Positions 8,801 to 16,982 are shown, numbered from the stretch's first letter. The stretch is DNA of 41,451 bases from an uncultured Acidobacteriota bacterium (GCA_903851035.1 CAINND010000054.1:1-41451), one strand, 5' to 3'. A program made the numbers and translations. The notes: a model not told the origin generated them from the sequence alone.

Positions 8801-8988
8801 TGCTCGACCTGCTCGCCGCTGATGCCGGGCCACTGCGTGATGACTTCGACGTAGTTGTCGGCGACGTCCGGATAGGCGTCCACGGGCAGGCGGTGGAAGG
8901 CCACGGCGCCGCTGGCAATCAGCAGCACGGTGATGGCCAGCACCATCAGCTTCTGGTCCAGCGCGAAATCTACAATCCGACGGATCAT
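5824..8988 (-). CDS. czcA: CzcA-type heavy-metal RND efflux pump
   Basis: A 1054-residue inner-membrane proton/metal antiporter of the heavy-metal-efflux RND class. It pumps divalent cations from periplasm or cytosol through a tripartite complex. Helix 4 carries DFGMVVDGAVVMVEN with Asp404, Asp410 and Glu417. This is the charged relay of CzcA (Asp402, Asp408, Glu415) and argues for Co/Zn/Cd rather than Cu/Ag. Twelve membrane helices and two large periplasmic loops are evident. Its ATG lies directly against the czcB stop with no gap, so translation is coupled. Nickel or other divalent ions remain possible substrates. Confidence 0.93.
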   Translation of the reverse strand: MIRRIVDFALDQKLMVLAITVLLIASGAVAFHRLPVDAYPDVADNYVEVITQWPGISGEQVEQQVTVPLETALNGIPHVVHLRSFSLFGLSDIKLIFDDDSSNDWNRERVLERISQVTLPNGVTPQMGTDWSPAGQIYFYTLHSTNPRYDVMELKSLQDWVVEKNLKATTDIVDVNTFGGPTREYQVKLDPNKLIAYGLSLQQVEQQLTNNNTNAGGSFVESGLQQINVREVGQIKTVQDIENTVLITKSGIPLRVKDVATVAQGPKIRLGQFARAIRKEDGRIIDNDDVVSGIVPVRKGANIDTALTALQAKVKYVNEHILPKGVTIVPFLDRSELIHYTTSTVLRNLTEGFILVTLVLLLFLGNVRGALIVALTIPFSLLFASICLDLRHIPANLLSLGALDFGMVVDGAVVMVENIIRHLGAQDTKASVHDRIRAAAHEVQRPVFYAVAIIITGYLPIFTLQRVEGRLFRPMAWTVAFALLGAVIFSMTIAPVLASFFFRKETKDWENPVLVWLTERYRHTVAWCVDHRMAMVAVALCAVSISGFLIFSGAIGSEFLPHLDEGALWIRGTLSPSTGPTESLRVMNKARIILCSFPEATECTSEAGRPDDGTDTTGFFNTEYYVGLKPKEQWRPVFHEDKEQLIAAMQRELDKIPGVFWGFSQPIADNVEEAVSGVKGQLATKIYGDDLKELENTADQVANAMKQVPGIEDLGVLRVLGQPNLNVTVDRQAAARYQINVTDVQDAIQTAVGGNALTQVLHGEARYDLVLRYQQEFRDRKEAIANIRLLAPSGERVSLAQLCKIEEREGASEIYREGNQRYIAVKYSVRGRDLGSAVEESMKKVNAQVKLPTGYHIDWEGEYESQKRSSARLALIVPVTIFLIFIIIYGAFGSLKWACLNLLNVAIAPFGGLMALLVTRTHFSVSSGVGFLALFGVSVQIGVIMVEYINQLRARGMPIRDAAIEGAVRRLRPIMMTMLVATLGLLPAATSHAIGSDSQRPFAIVIVGGLIADLALSILLMPTFYVWWARPDDHLPAPEDSQSVYEHESYGHEG

Positions 8989-10122
8989 CTACTGCTCCAC
9001 CGTGTTTTCCAGGACGAGCGCTTTCTCCACCACCTGCGCGCCGACGGCAAGGCCGCTGAGAATCTCCTGCTGATTGCCGGGCAACTGCGCACCGGTGGTG
9101 ACTTCCACGCGCTTGAAGTAGCCGTTGCCCGAGGGGGCAAAGACCCAGAAGCGATCGTGCAGATGCAGAATCGCCGTGCTGGGAATGGCCGCGTGCGTGA
9201 CCGCGCTTTGACCGTGGAAGATGGCGGTGACGAACATGCCAATGTGCAGCATGCCGGGGTTCTCCACCTCCAGGCGAACCTTGGCCGAGCGCAAAGTGGG
9301 ATCGAGAATCTGTCCGATGTTGCTGACCCTGGCCTTGAGCACCTTGTCGGGATAGGCGGCGAGGTGAATTTCCGCGGTGTCACCGAGGTGGACCTGCGCG
9401 AGCGAATTCTCGTACACATCACAGACGACCCAGAGGTGGCTGACATCGGAGATGGTGAATGGGTTTGGTCCGCTCAGGCCCTGCACTCCGGCCGAGTTGG
9501 TGACCTGCTGATCGGTGATGATGCCGCTGACCGGGGCGTAGATGCTGACCAGCCCGCTGGGGTGATCCTTGTCCACGCCGAGAAGGTGAAGGTGCTCGAG
9601 CGTGGTTTCCAGGGTGACGGCGGCGTCCTGTTCGGTGGCTTCGGCGGCTTCTAGGGCGCTCTTGGCGATGGCGCCTTTTTCATAAAGCGTTTTGGCGCGT
9701 TCGAGTTGCTGGCGGGTCAGGCGCTCATCGTTGACCGCCTTGCGATAGTCGCTGAAGGCGGAGCTGATGTCGTTGCTCTGCAATTTGAGCAGGAGCTGGT
9801 CCTTCTTGACCTTGTCGCCGAGGCGGGCGTGAATCTCCACCACCTTGCCGGTGGCTAAGGAAATGACGGGCACGGTGCGGGAGACGTCCGGCGCAATGCT
9901 GCCGTTGACGGTGAGCTCCGGCGCGGACTTGTACTCGACGGCCGTGGTCAGGGTGAAGCGCTCGGCGTGTTCCACCTTGAAGTTGTTGGGGTCCATCTCC
10001 GGCACGACGGTGGCCTTGGGGGGCGCGCCGGCGTTTTCATCCGCCTTGCCGCTTTTGCAGGAAGCGGAAACCAGCAGCAGGGAGCAGCAGAGCAGGGCCA
10101 GGCCCACGCGAAGTCTCATCAT
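8989..10122 (-). CDS. czcB: RND efflux periplasmic adaptor (CzcB-like lipoprotein)
   Basis: A 377-residue membrane-fusion protein linking the inner-membrane pump to the outer-membrane channel. The N-terminus is a lipoprotein signal (hydrophobic stretch, then LVSASC near residues 18-23). A barrel-sandwich segment (VEIHARLGDKVKKDQLLLKLQS), a coiled-coil hairpin rich in Lys, Glu and Ala, and beta-barrel modules follow. No histidine-rich metal-binding head is seen. The start overlaps the upstream stop as ATGA, with GAGGTG as ribosome-binding site. The order czcC-czcB-czcA is the classic one. Confidence 0.92.
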   Translation of the reverse strand: MMRLRVGLALLCCSLLLVSASCKSGKADENAGAPPKATVVPEMDPNNFKVEHAERFTLTTAVEYKSAPELTVNGSIAPDVSRTVPVISLATGKVVEIHARLGDKVKKDQLLLKLQSNDISSAFSDYRKAVNDERLTRQQLERAKTLYEKGAIAKSALEAAEATEQDAAVTLETTLEHLHLLGVDKDHPSGLVSIYAPVSGIITDQQVTNSAGVQGLSGPNPFTISDVSHLWVVCDVYENSLAQVHLGDTAEIHLAAYPDKVLKARVSNIGQILDPTLRSAKVRLEVENPGMLHIGMFVTAIFHGQSAVTHAAIPSTAILHLHDRFWVFAPSGNGYFKRVEVTTGAQLPGNQQEILSGLAVGAQVVEKALVLENTVEQ

Positions 10123-11384
10123 TGAATCACCTCACGGCCGACGGCCATGTTGAGTTGTGCGGCGGACGACAGGTAGGAACCCAGCAGGTTCACATAGGCC
10201 AGTTGCACGGTGCGGTATTCACTTTCCGCGTTGAGGAAGTCGAGCAGGGCGGCGCCGCCGTTGCGATAGCTGAAGAAGATGGTCTCCCGCACGCGCCGGG
10301 ATTGTTCGAGATACTTGGCGCGATAGGGCTTGAGCAGCGCGACCGTGCTGGCCAGCGTGGTGTAGCCGGAGTCCACGTCACTGAAGACCTGGGCCTGGGC
10401 GGCGTCACGGAGGCGCTCGCTGCGCGCAATGTCCAGCTTGGTGCGCAGCTTCTCGCCCTGGTTGCGGTCGAAGATGCGAAGGGGAATGCTGATGTTGAAG
10501 CCGACATACTGATCGATGGGCGGGTTGCGGCCTGCATCGACGCTGAGCGTGGGGTCGGTGCTGCCGTTGGCCACGGCCAGGCGGTGATCGGTCTGCGCCT
10601 TATCCACGGCATGCATTGCGGCCTTCAAGTCGGGACGGCTGTCGAGGGCGGTGGCGCGCAACTCGTCGAGGGTGGGTATCTGCTCCTGGAAGTCGAAGAC
10701 GCCGGTCACATCGTATTGATCCACCGGGGTGCGCTCGTTGAGCAGCATCAACAGGGTGATTTTGGCGGTGCGCAGGTTGACCTGCGCGGTTTGCAGGTCG
10801 CTCTCATACTGCACACGCTGAAGCTCAAGGCGGTCGAGGTCAATCTGAGCAATGTCTCCGGCGGCAAAGCGGGCGCGGCTGATTTCGAGGACGTGGTCGT
10901 AGTAGGCGAGGTTGTCTTTCGCCAGTTGCAGCACGGCCTTGGCCTGCAGGGTGCCGACGAATGCCGTGCGCAGGCCGAAGAGCAGCGAGCGTTCCAGATC
11001 GGCCTGGGCGCTGGTGGCGATGGCCGTGCCCTTCTGCGCGCTCTCCAGGCGAAGCTCGCGCTTGTGATCGCGCTCGTGCAAATAGCTGACTGCGGCCACC
11101 GTGAGCAGGCTGCCGCAGCAGCTGTGCGCCGGGCCTCCGGGAAAGGGATTGAACTGATCGGCCGTCAGGCTGACGGTGGGGTTGGGGCGCAGATTGGCCG
11201 TCAGCTCCAGCGCCCGGGACTCCTCGATGTTGAGTTTTCCGGCAAGGAGCGTGGGATTGTTCTGCTCAAAGCGCTGGCGCACCTGCTCCCAGCTCATGGG
11301 AGCTTTGGTTTGGGCATGGGCCGCGGCGGCCACCAGCAAGGTCACCGAGAGCATCCAACAGAGCTTTTGTATCCTCAACTGCAT
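10119..11384 (-). CDS. czcC: TolC-family outer-membrane efflux channel (CzcC-like)
   Basis: A 421-residue outer-membrane channel of the CzcC/TolC family, with two repeats of the outer-membrane-efflux domain, rich in long alpha-helices (for example RDAAQAQVFSDVDSGYTTLAS). A signal peptide MQLRIQKLCWML...AAAAHAQ covers residues 1-25. The ATG at 11384 is favoured because AGAGGG stands just before it. The frame is open to about 11603, but this extension has no signal-peptide logic. It is the first gene of the metal-efflux operon and follows a leader of about 180 bases. Confidence 0.88.
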   Translation of the reverse strand: MQLRIQKLCWMLSVTLLVAAAAHAQTKAPMSWEQVRQRFEQNNPTLLAGKLNIEESRALELTANLRPNPTVSLTADQFNPFPGGPAHSCCGSLLTVAAVSYLHERDHKRELRLESAQKGTAIATSAQADLERSLLFGLRTAFVGTLQAKAVLQLAKDNLAYYDHVLEISRARFAAGDIAQIDLDRLELQRVQYESDLQTAQVNLRTAKITLLMLLNERTPVDQYDVTGVFDFQEQIPTLDELRATALDSRPDLKAAMHAVDKAQTDHRLAVANGSTDPTLSVDAGRNPPIDQYVGFNISIPLRIFDRNQGEKLRTKLDIARSERLRDAAQAQVFSDVDSGYTTLASTVALLKPYRAKYLEQSRRVRETIFFSYRNGGAALLDFLNAESEYRTVQLAYVNLLGSYLSSAAQLNMAVGREVIQ

Positions 11385-11574
11385 CCACCCTCTTCGCATT
11401 TGCGTCCGGAAGACAAGGTTCATCGGCGGCCGTAACAGGCTGGCAGACGATAGAAGGCTGTCCCGGGTTTGACTGTTCTCGCCATTCAAAACCATCCGCC
11501 ATGAAAAGTGCCGAAAGAGATGCTGTAAATGATCTAAAGGGCCCGGCAAGGCGGACGGCGTCCTTCGCATTATA
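11385..11574 (-). promoter_or_regulatory. Promoter and long leader of the czcCBA operon
   Basis: On the minus strand a perfect TATAAT lies at 11574-11569, without a good -35, leaving a leader of about 180 bases before czcC. The leader opens with the hairpin GGAC-GCC-GTCC (11563-11553) and holds GC-rich segments near 11480-11400 such as ACCCGGGACAGCC and CTGCCAGCCTG. A metal-sensing RNA would make sense here, but I could not match the known NiCo or cobalamin consensus. The remaining part of the gap, up to 11711, should hold the divergent kinase promoter; TTCGCA (11564) and TATATT (11588) are weak candidates. Confidence 0.4.
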
Positions 11575-11711
11575 CTTGCAACCCTTTTATATTCAGCGAA
11601 CACGGAGGAAAGAAGAAGTGTATTTTTGATGAAACGGGATTATCTTTCGTCTGGTTGCGGTGGATGCCGCAAGGACGGATATTCTGGCGTATCGGGAGAG
11701 GCAGGGAAGAG

Positions 11712-13115
11712 ATGCGGCTGAACGAGGCGCTATCCATCTACACCACGGAGAACCGCCGCCGTCTGCTGGCGCTGGCTGCGCTGATGACGGCCGCGATCGC
11801 CGTGGCCGACTGGTGGATCAATCCCGTATCGCTTGGCTTCCTGTACCTGTTTCCCATCATGCTTGCCGGGGGATTTCTCTCCCGCGCGCGCATGGTGAGC
11901 ATGGCGGTTCTGTGCGCCTTCCTGACGGAGAAGTTCAGCAACCTGCCGGTAGCGCAGGAGTGGCCGCGGTTCATCCTGAATTGTGCCGGTTTTGTCGGCA
12001 CCGGGCTGTTGATTGGCGAGCTGGTGCACAACCGCCGCATGGTGCTGGCGCATCTGCACGACCTGGAAGAGCAGGTGCAGGCGCGGCGCGATGCCGAGGT
12101 GCAACTACAGTACCTGGTGGAGAGCAGCCCGGCGGCCATCCTCACGCTGGATGAGCAGGGCGTGATTCTGCTGGCCAACGAAGCGGCGCAGCAGACGCTT
12201 TCGCCCGGCGGCGCGGCCCTGAAGGGACAATCCGCGGCCGCTTACCTGCCGGCGCTGGATGCGGCGGTCAAGTCGCGCACCAGGCGCAACTTCCGCACCA
12301 CCTTGCAGTGCCGCGGGCAGCGCGCGGGCGGAGATGTATTCCTGGCCGGGGTGTGGTTTTCCACCTATGCGGTGGCCGGGAGCAACCGCCTGGCGGCCAT
12401 CTTTGTGGATTTGAGCGAGGAGCTGCGCAGCCGCGAAGACCTGGGCCTGGACTATCTGCTGACCAACACGCGCATCCTGATGAGCGCCGTATCCCATGAG
12501 ATACGCAACCTGTGCGGCGCGGCGCTGGTGGTCCACCGCAACCTGGCCAAGGTGGAGGCATTGAAGGACAACGCCGACTTTGACGCACTGAATACGCTGA
12601 TCCACGGCCTGGAATATATCTCCGCCATGGACCTGCGCGGCCAGGTGCCGGCTCGGCGCTCGGCCATTGAGCTGGGCAGCGTGCTGGATGAGCTGCGGGT
12701 ATTGATCTCCAGCGCGGCGCAGGATGGGCGGGTGAGCCTGGGCTGGCAGGTGCCGGATAGCCTGCCGCTGGTTTGGGCCGATCGCTACGGGCTGGTGCAG
12801 GTCTTCCTGAACCTATCTAAAAACAGCCTGCGCGCGTTGGAAAACAGTACGGCGCGGGAGCTGACAATTCGCGTGACGGTGGAGGACGAAGCAGTGCGAG
12901 TGCGCTTTGAAGATTCCGGTGGCGGCGTCAGCGATCCGCAGATGCTCTTCCGCCCATTCCACAGCGAGGCGCGCAGCACGGGGCTGGGACTGTATGTTTC
13001 CCGCGCGCTGGTGAAGAGTTTCAGCGGTGACCTGCTGTATGAGCCGATCCCCGGAGGCTCCTGCTTTACAGTAGTGCTATCGCGCTCCGGCGGTGAGGAG
13101 GCAGACGTTGAGTAG
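11712..13115 (+). CDS. Membrane-bound PAS sensor histidine kinase
   Basis: A 467-residue sensor kinase. About four membrane helices (residues 17-105) are followed by a short coiled coil (LHDLEEQVQARRDAEVQLQ), a PAS domain (about 133-235), and a HisKA-type domain with phospho-accepting His262 in VSHEIRN. The ATPase domain shows the N box NLSKNSLRALE (368), G1 DSGGGV (401), F box LFRPFHS and G2 STGLGLYVSR (422). The usual proline after SHEIRN is absent. The ATG at 11712 has AGGGA just upstream and starts a clean membrane domain; 11655 is an in-frame alternative. The signal is unknown. It is divergent from czcCBA, but a link to metals is only a guess. Confidence 0.9.
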   Translation: MRLNEALSIYTTENRRRLLALAALMTAAIAVADWWINPVSLGFLYLFPIMLAGGFLSRARMVSMAVLCAFLTEKFSNLPVAQEWPRFILNCAGFVGTGLLIGELVHNRRMVLAHLHDLEEQVQARRDAEVQLQYLVESSPAAILTLDEQGVILLANEAAQQTLSPGGAALKGQSAAAYLPALDAAVKSRTRRNFRTTLQCRGQRAGGDVFLAGVWFSTYAVAGSNRLAAIFVDLSEELRSREDLGLDYLLTNTRILMSAVSHEIRNLCGAALVVHRNLAKVEALKDNADFDALNTLIHGLEYISAMDLRGQVPARRSAIELGSVLDELRVLISSAAQDGRVSLGWQVPDSLPLVWADRYGLVQVFLNLSKNSLRALENSTARELTIRVTVEDEAVRVRFEDSGGGVSDPQMLFRPFHSEARSTGLGLYVSRALVKSFSGDLLYEPIPGGSCFTVVLSRSGGEEADVE

Positions 13116-13767
13116 CGAAACAAAAACGGCGATGGCCACGGCACGCATCCTGCTGGTGGATGACCACGCACTCTTCCGTGAGAGCGTGGCGCGCTTCCTT
13201 GACGGCGAGGCGGGACTGAAGGTGGTGGCCGGCTGCACCACCATCGAAGAGGCAAGAGAGGTGCTGCAAAGGCAGTCCGTGGACCTGGTGCTGCTGGACT
13301 ACGACCTGGGCGAGAAGGACGGCGAAGACTTTTTAAGCATGGCCGCTGCCGTGGGCTACACTGGACGCGTGCTGATGGTGACAGCCGGACTGGACGAGGC
13401 GCGCACGGCGGCGCTGGTGCGCCGGGGAATCAGCGGCGTGGTGCTGAAACATGATCCGGCGGCGGCGCTGGTAGACGCCATCCGCGAGGTGCTGGCCGGA
13501 CGCGTGTGGTTTGATCAGAGTTCGCTGAAGAGCATGGTGCAACAGCCGCCGGACGAGACGGCCCCGGCACGCAAACTGACGGATCGCGAACGGCAGGTGC
13601 TCTCCGGCGTGTTTGAAGGGCTGGCCAACAAGCAGATTGCCGACCAGTTGCAGGTCAGCGAAAGCTCGGTAAAGGCCACGCTGCAACAGCTCTTCCACAA
13701 GACAGGCGTGCGCACCCGCAGCCAACTGGTGCGCATCGCACTGGAGCGCTATCACGACCAGTTGTAA
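13108..13767 (+). CDS. NarL/FixJ-family response regulator
   Basis: A 219-residue regulator. The receiver domain (about 12-130) has the acidic pair in LLVDDH, phospho-accepting Asp64 in LVLLDYDLGEKDG, Thr92 and Lys114. A LuxR-type helix-turn-helix spans about 155-212 (LTDRERQVL...VSESSVKATLQQLF). I prefer the TTG at 13108: AGGAGG lies six bases upstream, and the start overlaps the kinase stop by eight bases (TTGAGTAG). The ATG at 13132 has no ribosome-binding site. The tight overlap makes this the cognate partner of the kinase. NarL-type regulators usually pair with HisKA_3 kinases rather than the HisKA type seen here. Confidence 0.92.
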   Translation: MSSETKTAMATARILLVDDHALFRESVARFLDGEAGLKVVAGCTTIEEAREVLQRQSVDLVLLDYDLGEKDGEDFLSMAAAVGYTGRVLMVTAGLDEARTAALVRRGISGVVLKHDPAAALVDAIREVLAGRVWFDQSSLKSMVQQPPDETAPARKLTDRERQVLSGVFEGLANKQIADQLQVSESSVKATLQQLFHKTGVRTRSQLVRIALERYHDQL

Positions 13768-13797
13768 GAGGGAATTCCCACGCCGGAGCATGCGCCG

Positions 13798-14952
13798 ATG
13801 AACGACCTGCCGACAACCTCTGCCGACGCGAAGAGCAACACGCGGCTGCGCTCGCTGGACATCTTCCGCGGCCTCACCGTGGCCTTCATGATCCTGGTGA
13901 ACACGCCGGGTAACGACCACGCCTACGCGCAGCTTTGCCATGCGGAGTGGAATGGATGGACGGCCACCGACCTGGTGTTTCCGTCGTTTGTCTTTATCCT
14001 CGGCGTCTCGCTGGTGTTTTCCACGCGCGCGCGGCTGGCCCGCGGAGAGAGCCGGGAACGGCTGGTACTGCATGCGCTGCGGCGAACGGTCATCCTGATA
14101 GCGCTTGGCCTGATCGTCAACGCCTTTCCGAATTTCGTGTTGCACACATGGCGTTTTCCCGGAGTGCTGCAACGCATCGCGCTCTGCTACCTGGCGGCGG
14201 AGGTGCTGTACCTCTACCTGCCGCGCTGGGCACGCTGGCTGCTGGCGCCGTCGTTGCTGGTGGGCTACTGGCTGCTGATGCGGCATGTCACGGTGCCGGG
14301 GTTTGGCGTGCCGGGCGTGGATGTGCCGCTGCTTCATCCTGACAAAAACCTTGCCGCGTGGCTGGACCGGCGGCTGATGATGGGGCATCTGTACGAGGGC
14401 ACGCGCGACCCGGAAGGCGTGCTGAGCACCTTTCCCGCGCTGGTGAACGCGCTGTGCGGCGTGTTTGCCGGTGAGTGGATTGTGGCCATGCGGGAGAAAC
14501 CGTTGCGGCTGCTGCGAGGGCTACTCGGCTGCGGCGTGCTGTGCCTGGCAGGCGGCGAATTGTGGAACCTGAGCTTTCCCATCAACAAAAAGCTGTGGAC
14601 GAGCTCCTATGTGCTGGTGAGCGTGGGCGTGGCCCTGCTGCTGCTCTCGCTGTGCTACTGGGCATTTGACGTGCTGCAACTGCGCCTGCGTTGGAGCCGC
14701 GTGCTGATCGTCTTTGGCGGCAACGCCATTGTTGCCTACTTCTTTTCGGAGATTGCGGCCAGCGCGCTGTGGACATGGGGCGTGGGCGAGGGCGATGCGC
14801 ACATCAGCCTGCAGCGGTGGATCTACAACGCGCTATTTAGCTGGATACCATCCCCGCCGCTGGCCGGCCTGGCATACTCGCTGGCCTTTGTCGCGCTCTG
14901 CTACCTGGTGGTTTGGATACTGGACCGAAAGGGCATCCACCTGCGCGCCTGA
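13798..14952 (+). CDS. NagX/HGSNAT-like membrane acyltransferase (DUF5009)
   Basis: A 384-residue membrane protein with about ten helices. It matches the bacterial relatives of heparan-alpha-glucosaminide N-acetyltransferase: an N-terminal LRSLDIFRGLTVAFMILVN, then FPSFVFILGVSL, FPGVLQRIALCYL, and FDPEG-like DPEGVLSTFPALVNALCGV. NLSFPINKKLWTSSYVL lies near residue 260. Family members transfer acetyl groups to amino sugars across the membrane. It follows the response regulator by 30 bases on the same strand, so it may be co-transcribed, with a weak GGAG about ten bases before the ATG. Whether the two-component system controls it is unknown. Confidence 0.85.
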   Translation: MNDLPTTSADAKSNTRLRSLDIFRGLTVAFMILVNTPGNDHAYAQLCHAEWNGWTATDLVFPSFVFILGVSLVFSTRARLARGESRERLVLHALRRTVILIALGLIVNAFPNFVLHTWRFPGVLQRIALCYLAAEVLYLYLPRWARWLLAPSLLVGYWLLMRHVTVPGFGVPGVDVPLLHPDKNLAAWLDRRLMMGHLYEGTRDPEGVLSTFPALVNALCGVFAGEWIVAMREKPLRLLRGLLGCGVLCLAGGELWNLSFPINKKLWTSSYVLVSVGVALLLLSLCYWAFDVLQLRLRWSRVLIVFGGNAIVAYFFSEIAASALWTWGVGEGDAHISLQRWIYNALFSWIPSPPLAGLAYSLAFVALCYLVVWILDRKGIHLRA

Positions 14953-15088
14953 GGCCCGGCTACGGACGCAGGATTGGCATCCGGAAGAGTGCCGGGGAAA
15001 TCGAGAAATTGCGCCCATCGGCTGGTCGACAAAGAGATACGACTGATTCCGCTAATAATCAAAATCCCGCCAAATTGCTATTTTAGCC

Positions 15089-15116
15089 TTGCAAATTCGG
15101 CTGACGGCGATAGAAT
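15089..15116 (+). promoter_or_regulatory. Promoter of the NHL lipoprotein gene
   Basis: TTGCAA (15089-15094) and TAGAAT (15111-15116) with a 16-base spacer precede the gene by about 115 bases. Of the preceding gap from 14953, only a weak CCGG...CCGG hairpin near 14981-14996 stands out. Confidence 0.45.
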
Positions 15117-15233
15117 TCCGCCGCGGTAGCTGTGAAACCTGACAATTTCGTTCCTCGAGCGTTCCGCTTAGGGTGGCGCGCCTTATTCAACGTAAGGCGG
15201 GTACCCTGCGAGCTGAAGATAGGGAGGGGGAAG

Positions 15234-16421
15234 ATGACCGGGAGTTTTCATAAGTACTTACTCGTATGGGGCACGGTACTGTTCTTAGCCGCTGCCTTGA
15301 TGATGTCGGGGTGCTCCGGCTTTACGGGCGCAAGCATCCTGGGCGCCAAGAGTTCAGGGCAAATGGTGGTGACAGACGACGACAATAACCGTGTGCTGAT
15401 CTATGACCCGCCATTCACCACGAATCAGAGCGCATCCATTGTGCTGGGGCAAACGAACTTTACCTCGAACAGTTATGGAACAACTGCATCGACACTTTAT
15501 GAACCCATCAATGCAAGCGTAGACCCATCCGGTAACTTGTGGGTTACTGATTACGACAACAACCGCATTCTTCAATACAAGACGCCGTTCTCGACCGGAA
15601 TGTCGGCCTCGGTGGTCATCGGGCAGACGGATTTTACACAAAATACTAGTTGCACGGTAAGCGCCAGCACCTTTTGCTGGCCTGCGGGAAGCACGTTTGA
15701 CACTTCTGGTCACCTCTGGATGACTGACTACGAGAACAACCGCGTTCTCCGCTTCTCGCCGCCATTCACCAACGGCATGTCAGCCGACCTGGTGATAGGT
15801 CAGACAAACTTCACATCAAGAGTATGCGCTGGTGGAGCCACCGGACTGTGCTATCCCTGGGTTGGCGTACGCTTTGATGCCAGCGGAAACCTCTGGGTTG
15901 CCGACTACGATGACTGCCGTGTTCTGGAATATGTGCCGCCCTTCACAAACGGCATGGCAGCCTCGGTGGTGATAGGCCAACCGAATTTCACAAGCACCAG
16001 TTGCGGAACTTCCGCGACAACGAACGACGGCCCGTGGAGCCTGGGCTTTGACGGGAGTGGCAACCTGTGGGTGGCGGATGGGAATAATAGCCGCGTCCTG
16101 ATGTACAAGCCGCCGTTTACGACCGGCATGGCGGCCAGCGTGGTGCTGGGCCAGCCGGACTTCACTTCCAGTGCGGGTGCTACCACGGCAAGCGGGTTCT
16201 ACTATCCGAGCGACGTTTCTGCAGACCCGGCAGGCAATATTTATGTGAGCGACGAAGAGAACAGCCGCGTGCTGGTTTTTGAACCGCCATTTACAAACGG
16301 CATGGCTGCCAGCAAGGTGATTGGCCAGCCGAACTTTACCAGCAACACGGAGAACCAGGGTGAATCCACACCAGGCGCCAATACGATGAGCTATCCCTAC
16401 GGCGTGCTGATACTGCCGTAA
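15234..16421 (+). CDS. NHL-repeat beta-propeller lipoprotein
   Basis: A 395-residue exported protein. The signal peptide ends in the lipobox LMMSGC, so it is probably anchored to a membrane by a lipid. Six near-identical repeats of about 60 residues follow, each with the core NRVL-x-Y/F-xPPFT-xGM-xAS-x-V-x-GQ-x-NFTS and a preceding GNLWVADYD-type strand. This is the pattern of a six-bladed NHL propeller, a fold used for binding proteins or ligands. The ATG at 15234 follows GGAGGGGGAAG directly; the in-frame upstream region (from 15132) lacks a signal sequence. It is followed 13 bases later by a small barrel protein. Its ligand is unknown. Confidence 0.85.
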   Translation: MTGSFHKYLLVWGTVLFLAAALMMSGCSGFTGASILGAKSSGQMVVTDDDNNRVLIYDPPFTTNQSASIVLGQTNFTSNSYGTTASTLYEPINASVDPSGNLWVTDYDNNRILQYKTPFSTGMSASVVIGQTDFTQNTSCTVSASTFCWPAGSTFDTSGHLWMTDYENNRVLRFSPPFTNGMSADLVIGQTNFTSRVCAGGATGLCYPWVGVRFDASGNLWVADYDDCRVLEYVPPFTNGMAASVVIGQPNFTSTSCGTSATTNDGPWSLGFDGSGNLWVADGNNSRVLMYKPPFTTGMAASVVLGQPDFTSSAGATTASGFYYPSDVSADPAGNIYVSDEENSRVLVFEPPFTNGMAASKVIGQPNFTSNTENQGESTPGANTMSYPYGVLILP

Positions 16422-16434
16422 GCGAGGAGGAACG

Positions 16435-16944
16435 ATGAAAAAGCTGATTGCAGTTTTCGCGATTGTTCTGCTGACTTCGTGCCTCGGCTACGGTCAGTTG
16501 CTACCCAAGATGGACGTCTTCGGCGGCTACAGCTATACACGGGTGAATCCCACGAGCGGACCGGCACTGGATACCAGCGGCTGGGAGGCATCGCTTGATT
16601 ACCGGCTGAACCATCACGTGGCCGTGGTGGCGGACTTCGGCGGCATGTACTGCTGCGGCATGCAGAGCATCCACACCTTCATGGGTGGAGCACAATTATC
16701 GCAGCACGTCTTTCTGGGCACGGTCAGCGTGCATGCGCTGGCCGGTGGCGCGCGCGGAGCAGATGCCACGCGCACCGATACAGCCGCGGCATGGGCAGCC
16801 GGTGCGGCCTGGGATCGCCATATCGCTCCTAAACTGTACTGGCGGGTGGTGCAGGCAGACTATCTGGGAACGAACTTCCTGGGCGGCACGCAGCACAACT
16901 ATCGCCTGACGACAGGACTGCTGCTGCGGCTGGGCAAAAAATAG
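16435..16944 (+). CDS. Small outer-membrane beta-barrel protein
   Basis: A 169-residue protein with a signal peptide (MKKLIAVFAIVLLTSCLGYG, cleaved near residue 20). Alternating strands follow, such as MDVFGGYSYTRVN, WEASLDYRLNHHVAVVADFGG and YWRVVQADYLGTNF, and the protein ends in YRLTTGLLLRLGKK. This is the layout of an eight-stranded OmpA/OmpW-type barrel, common in Acidobacteria. The ATG is preceded by AGGAGG. The short gap to the NHL lipoprotein gene suggests one transcript and perhaps a shared envelope role. A two-cysteine MYCCGM motif lies near residue 65. No specific function can be given. Confidence 0.78.
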   Translation: MKKLIAVFAIVLLTSCLGYGQLLPKMDVFGGYSYTRVNPTSGPALDTSGWEASLDYRLNHHVAVVADFGGMYCCGMQSIHTFMGGAQLSQHVFLGTVSVHALAGGARGADATRTDTAAAWAAGAAWDRHIAPKLYWRVVQADYLGTNFLGGTQHNYRLTTGLLLRLGKK

Positions 16945-16982
16945 GAGCTATTGCGGCATAAACAACAACGCTTCCCCCTGAT

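Noticed and set aside
7072-9654. An 860-codon open frame on the plus strand opposite czcA and czcB
   Set aside because: It is the antisense of well-recognised genes. Its predicted product is low-complexity, rich in Asp, Gly, Ala and Val, and GC bias readily creates such frames.
11400-11480. Cobalamin or NiCo riboswitch in the czc leader
   Set aside because: Fragments such as CCCGGGACAGCC are suggestive, but the conserved core boxes of either class are absent.
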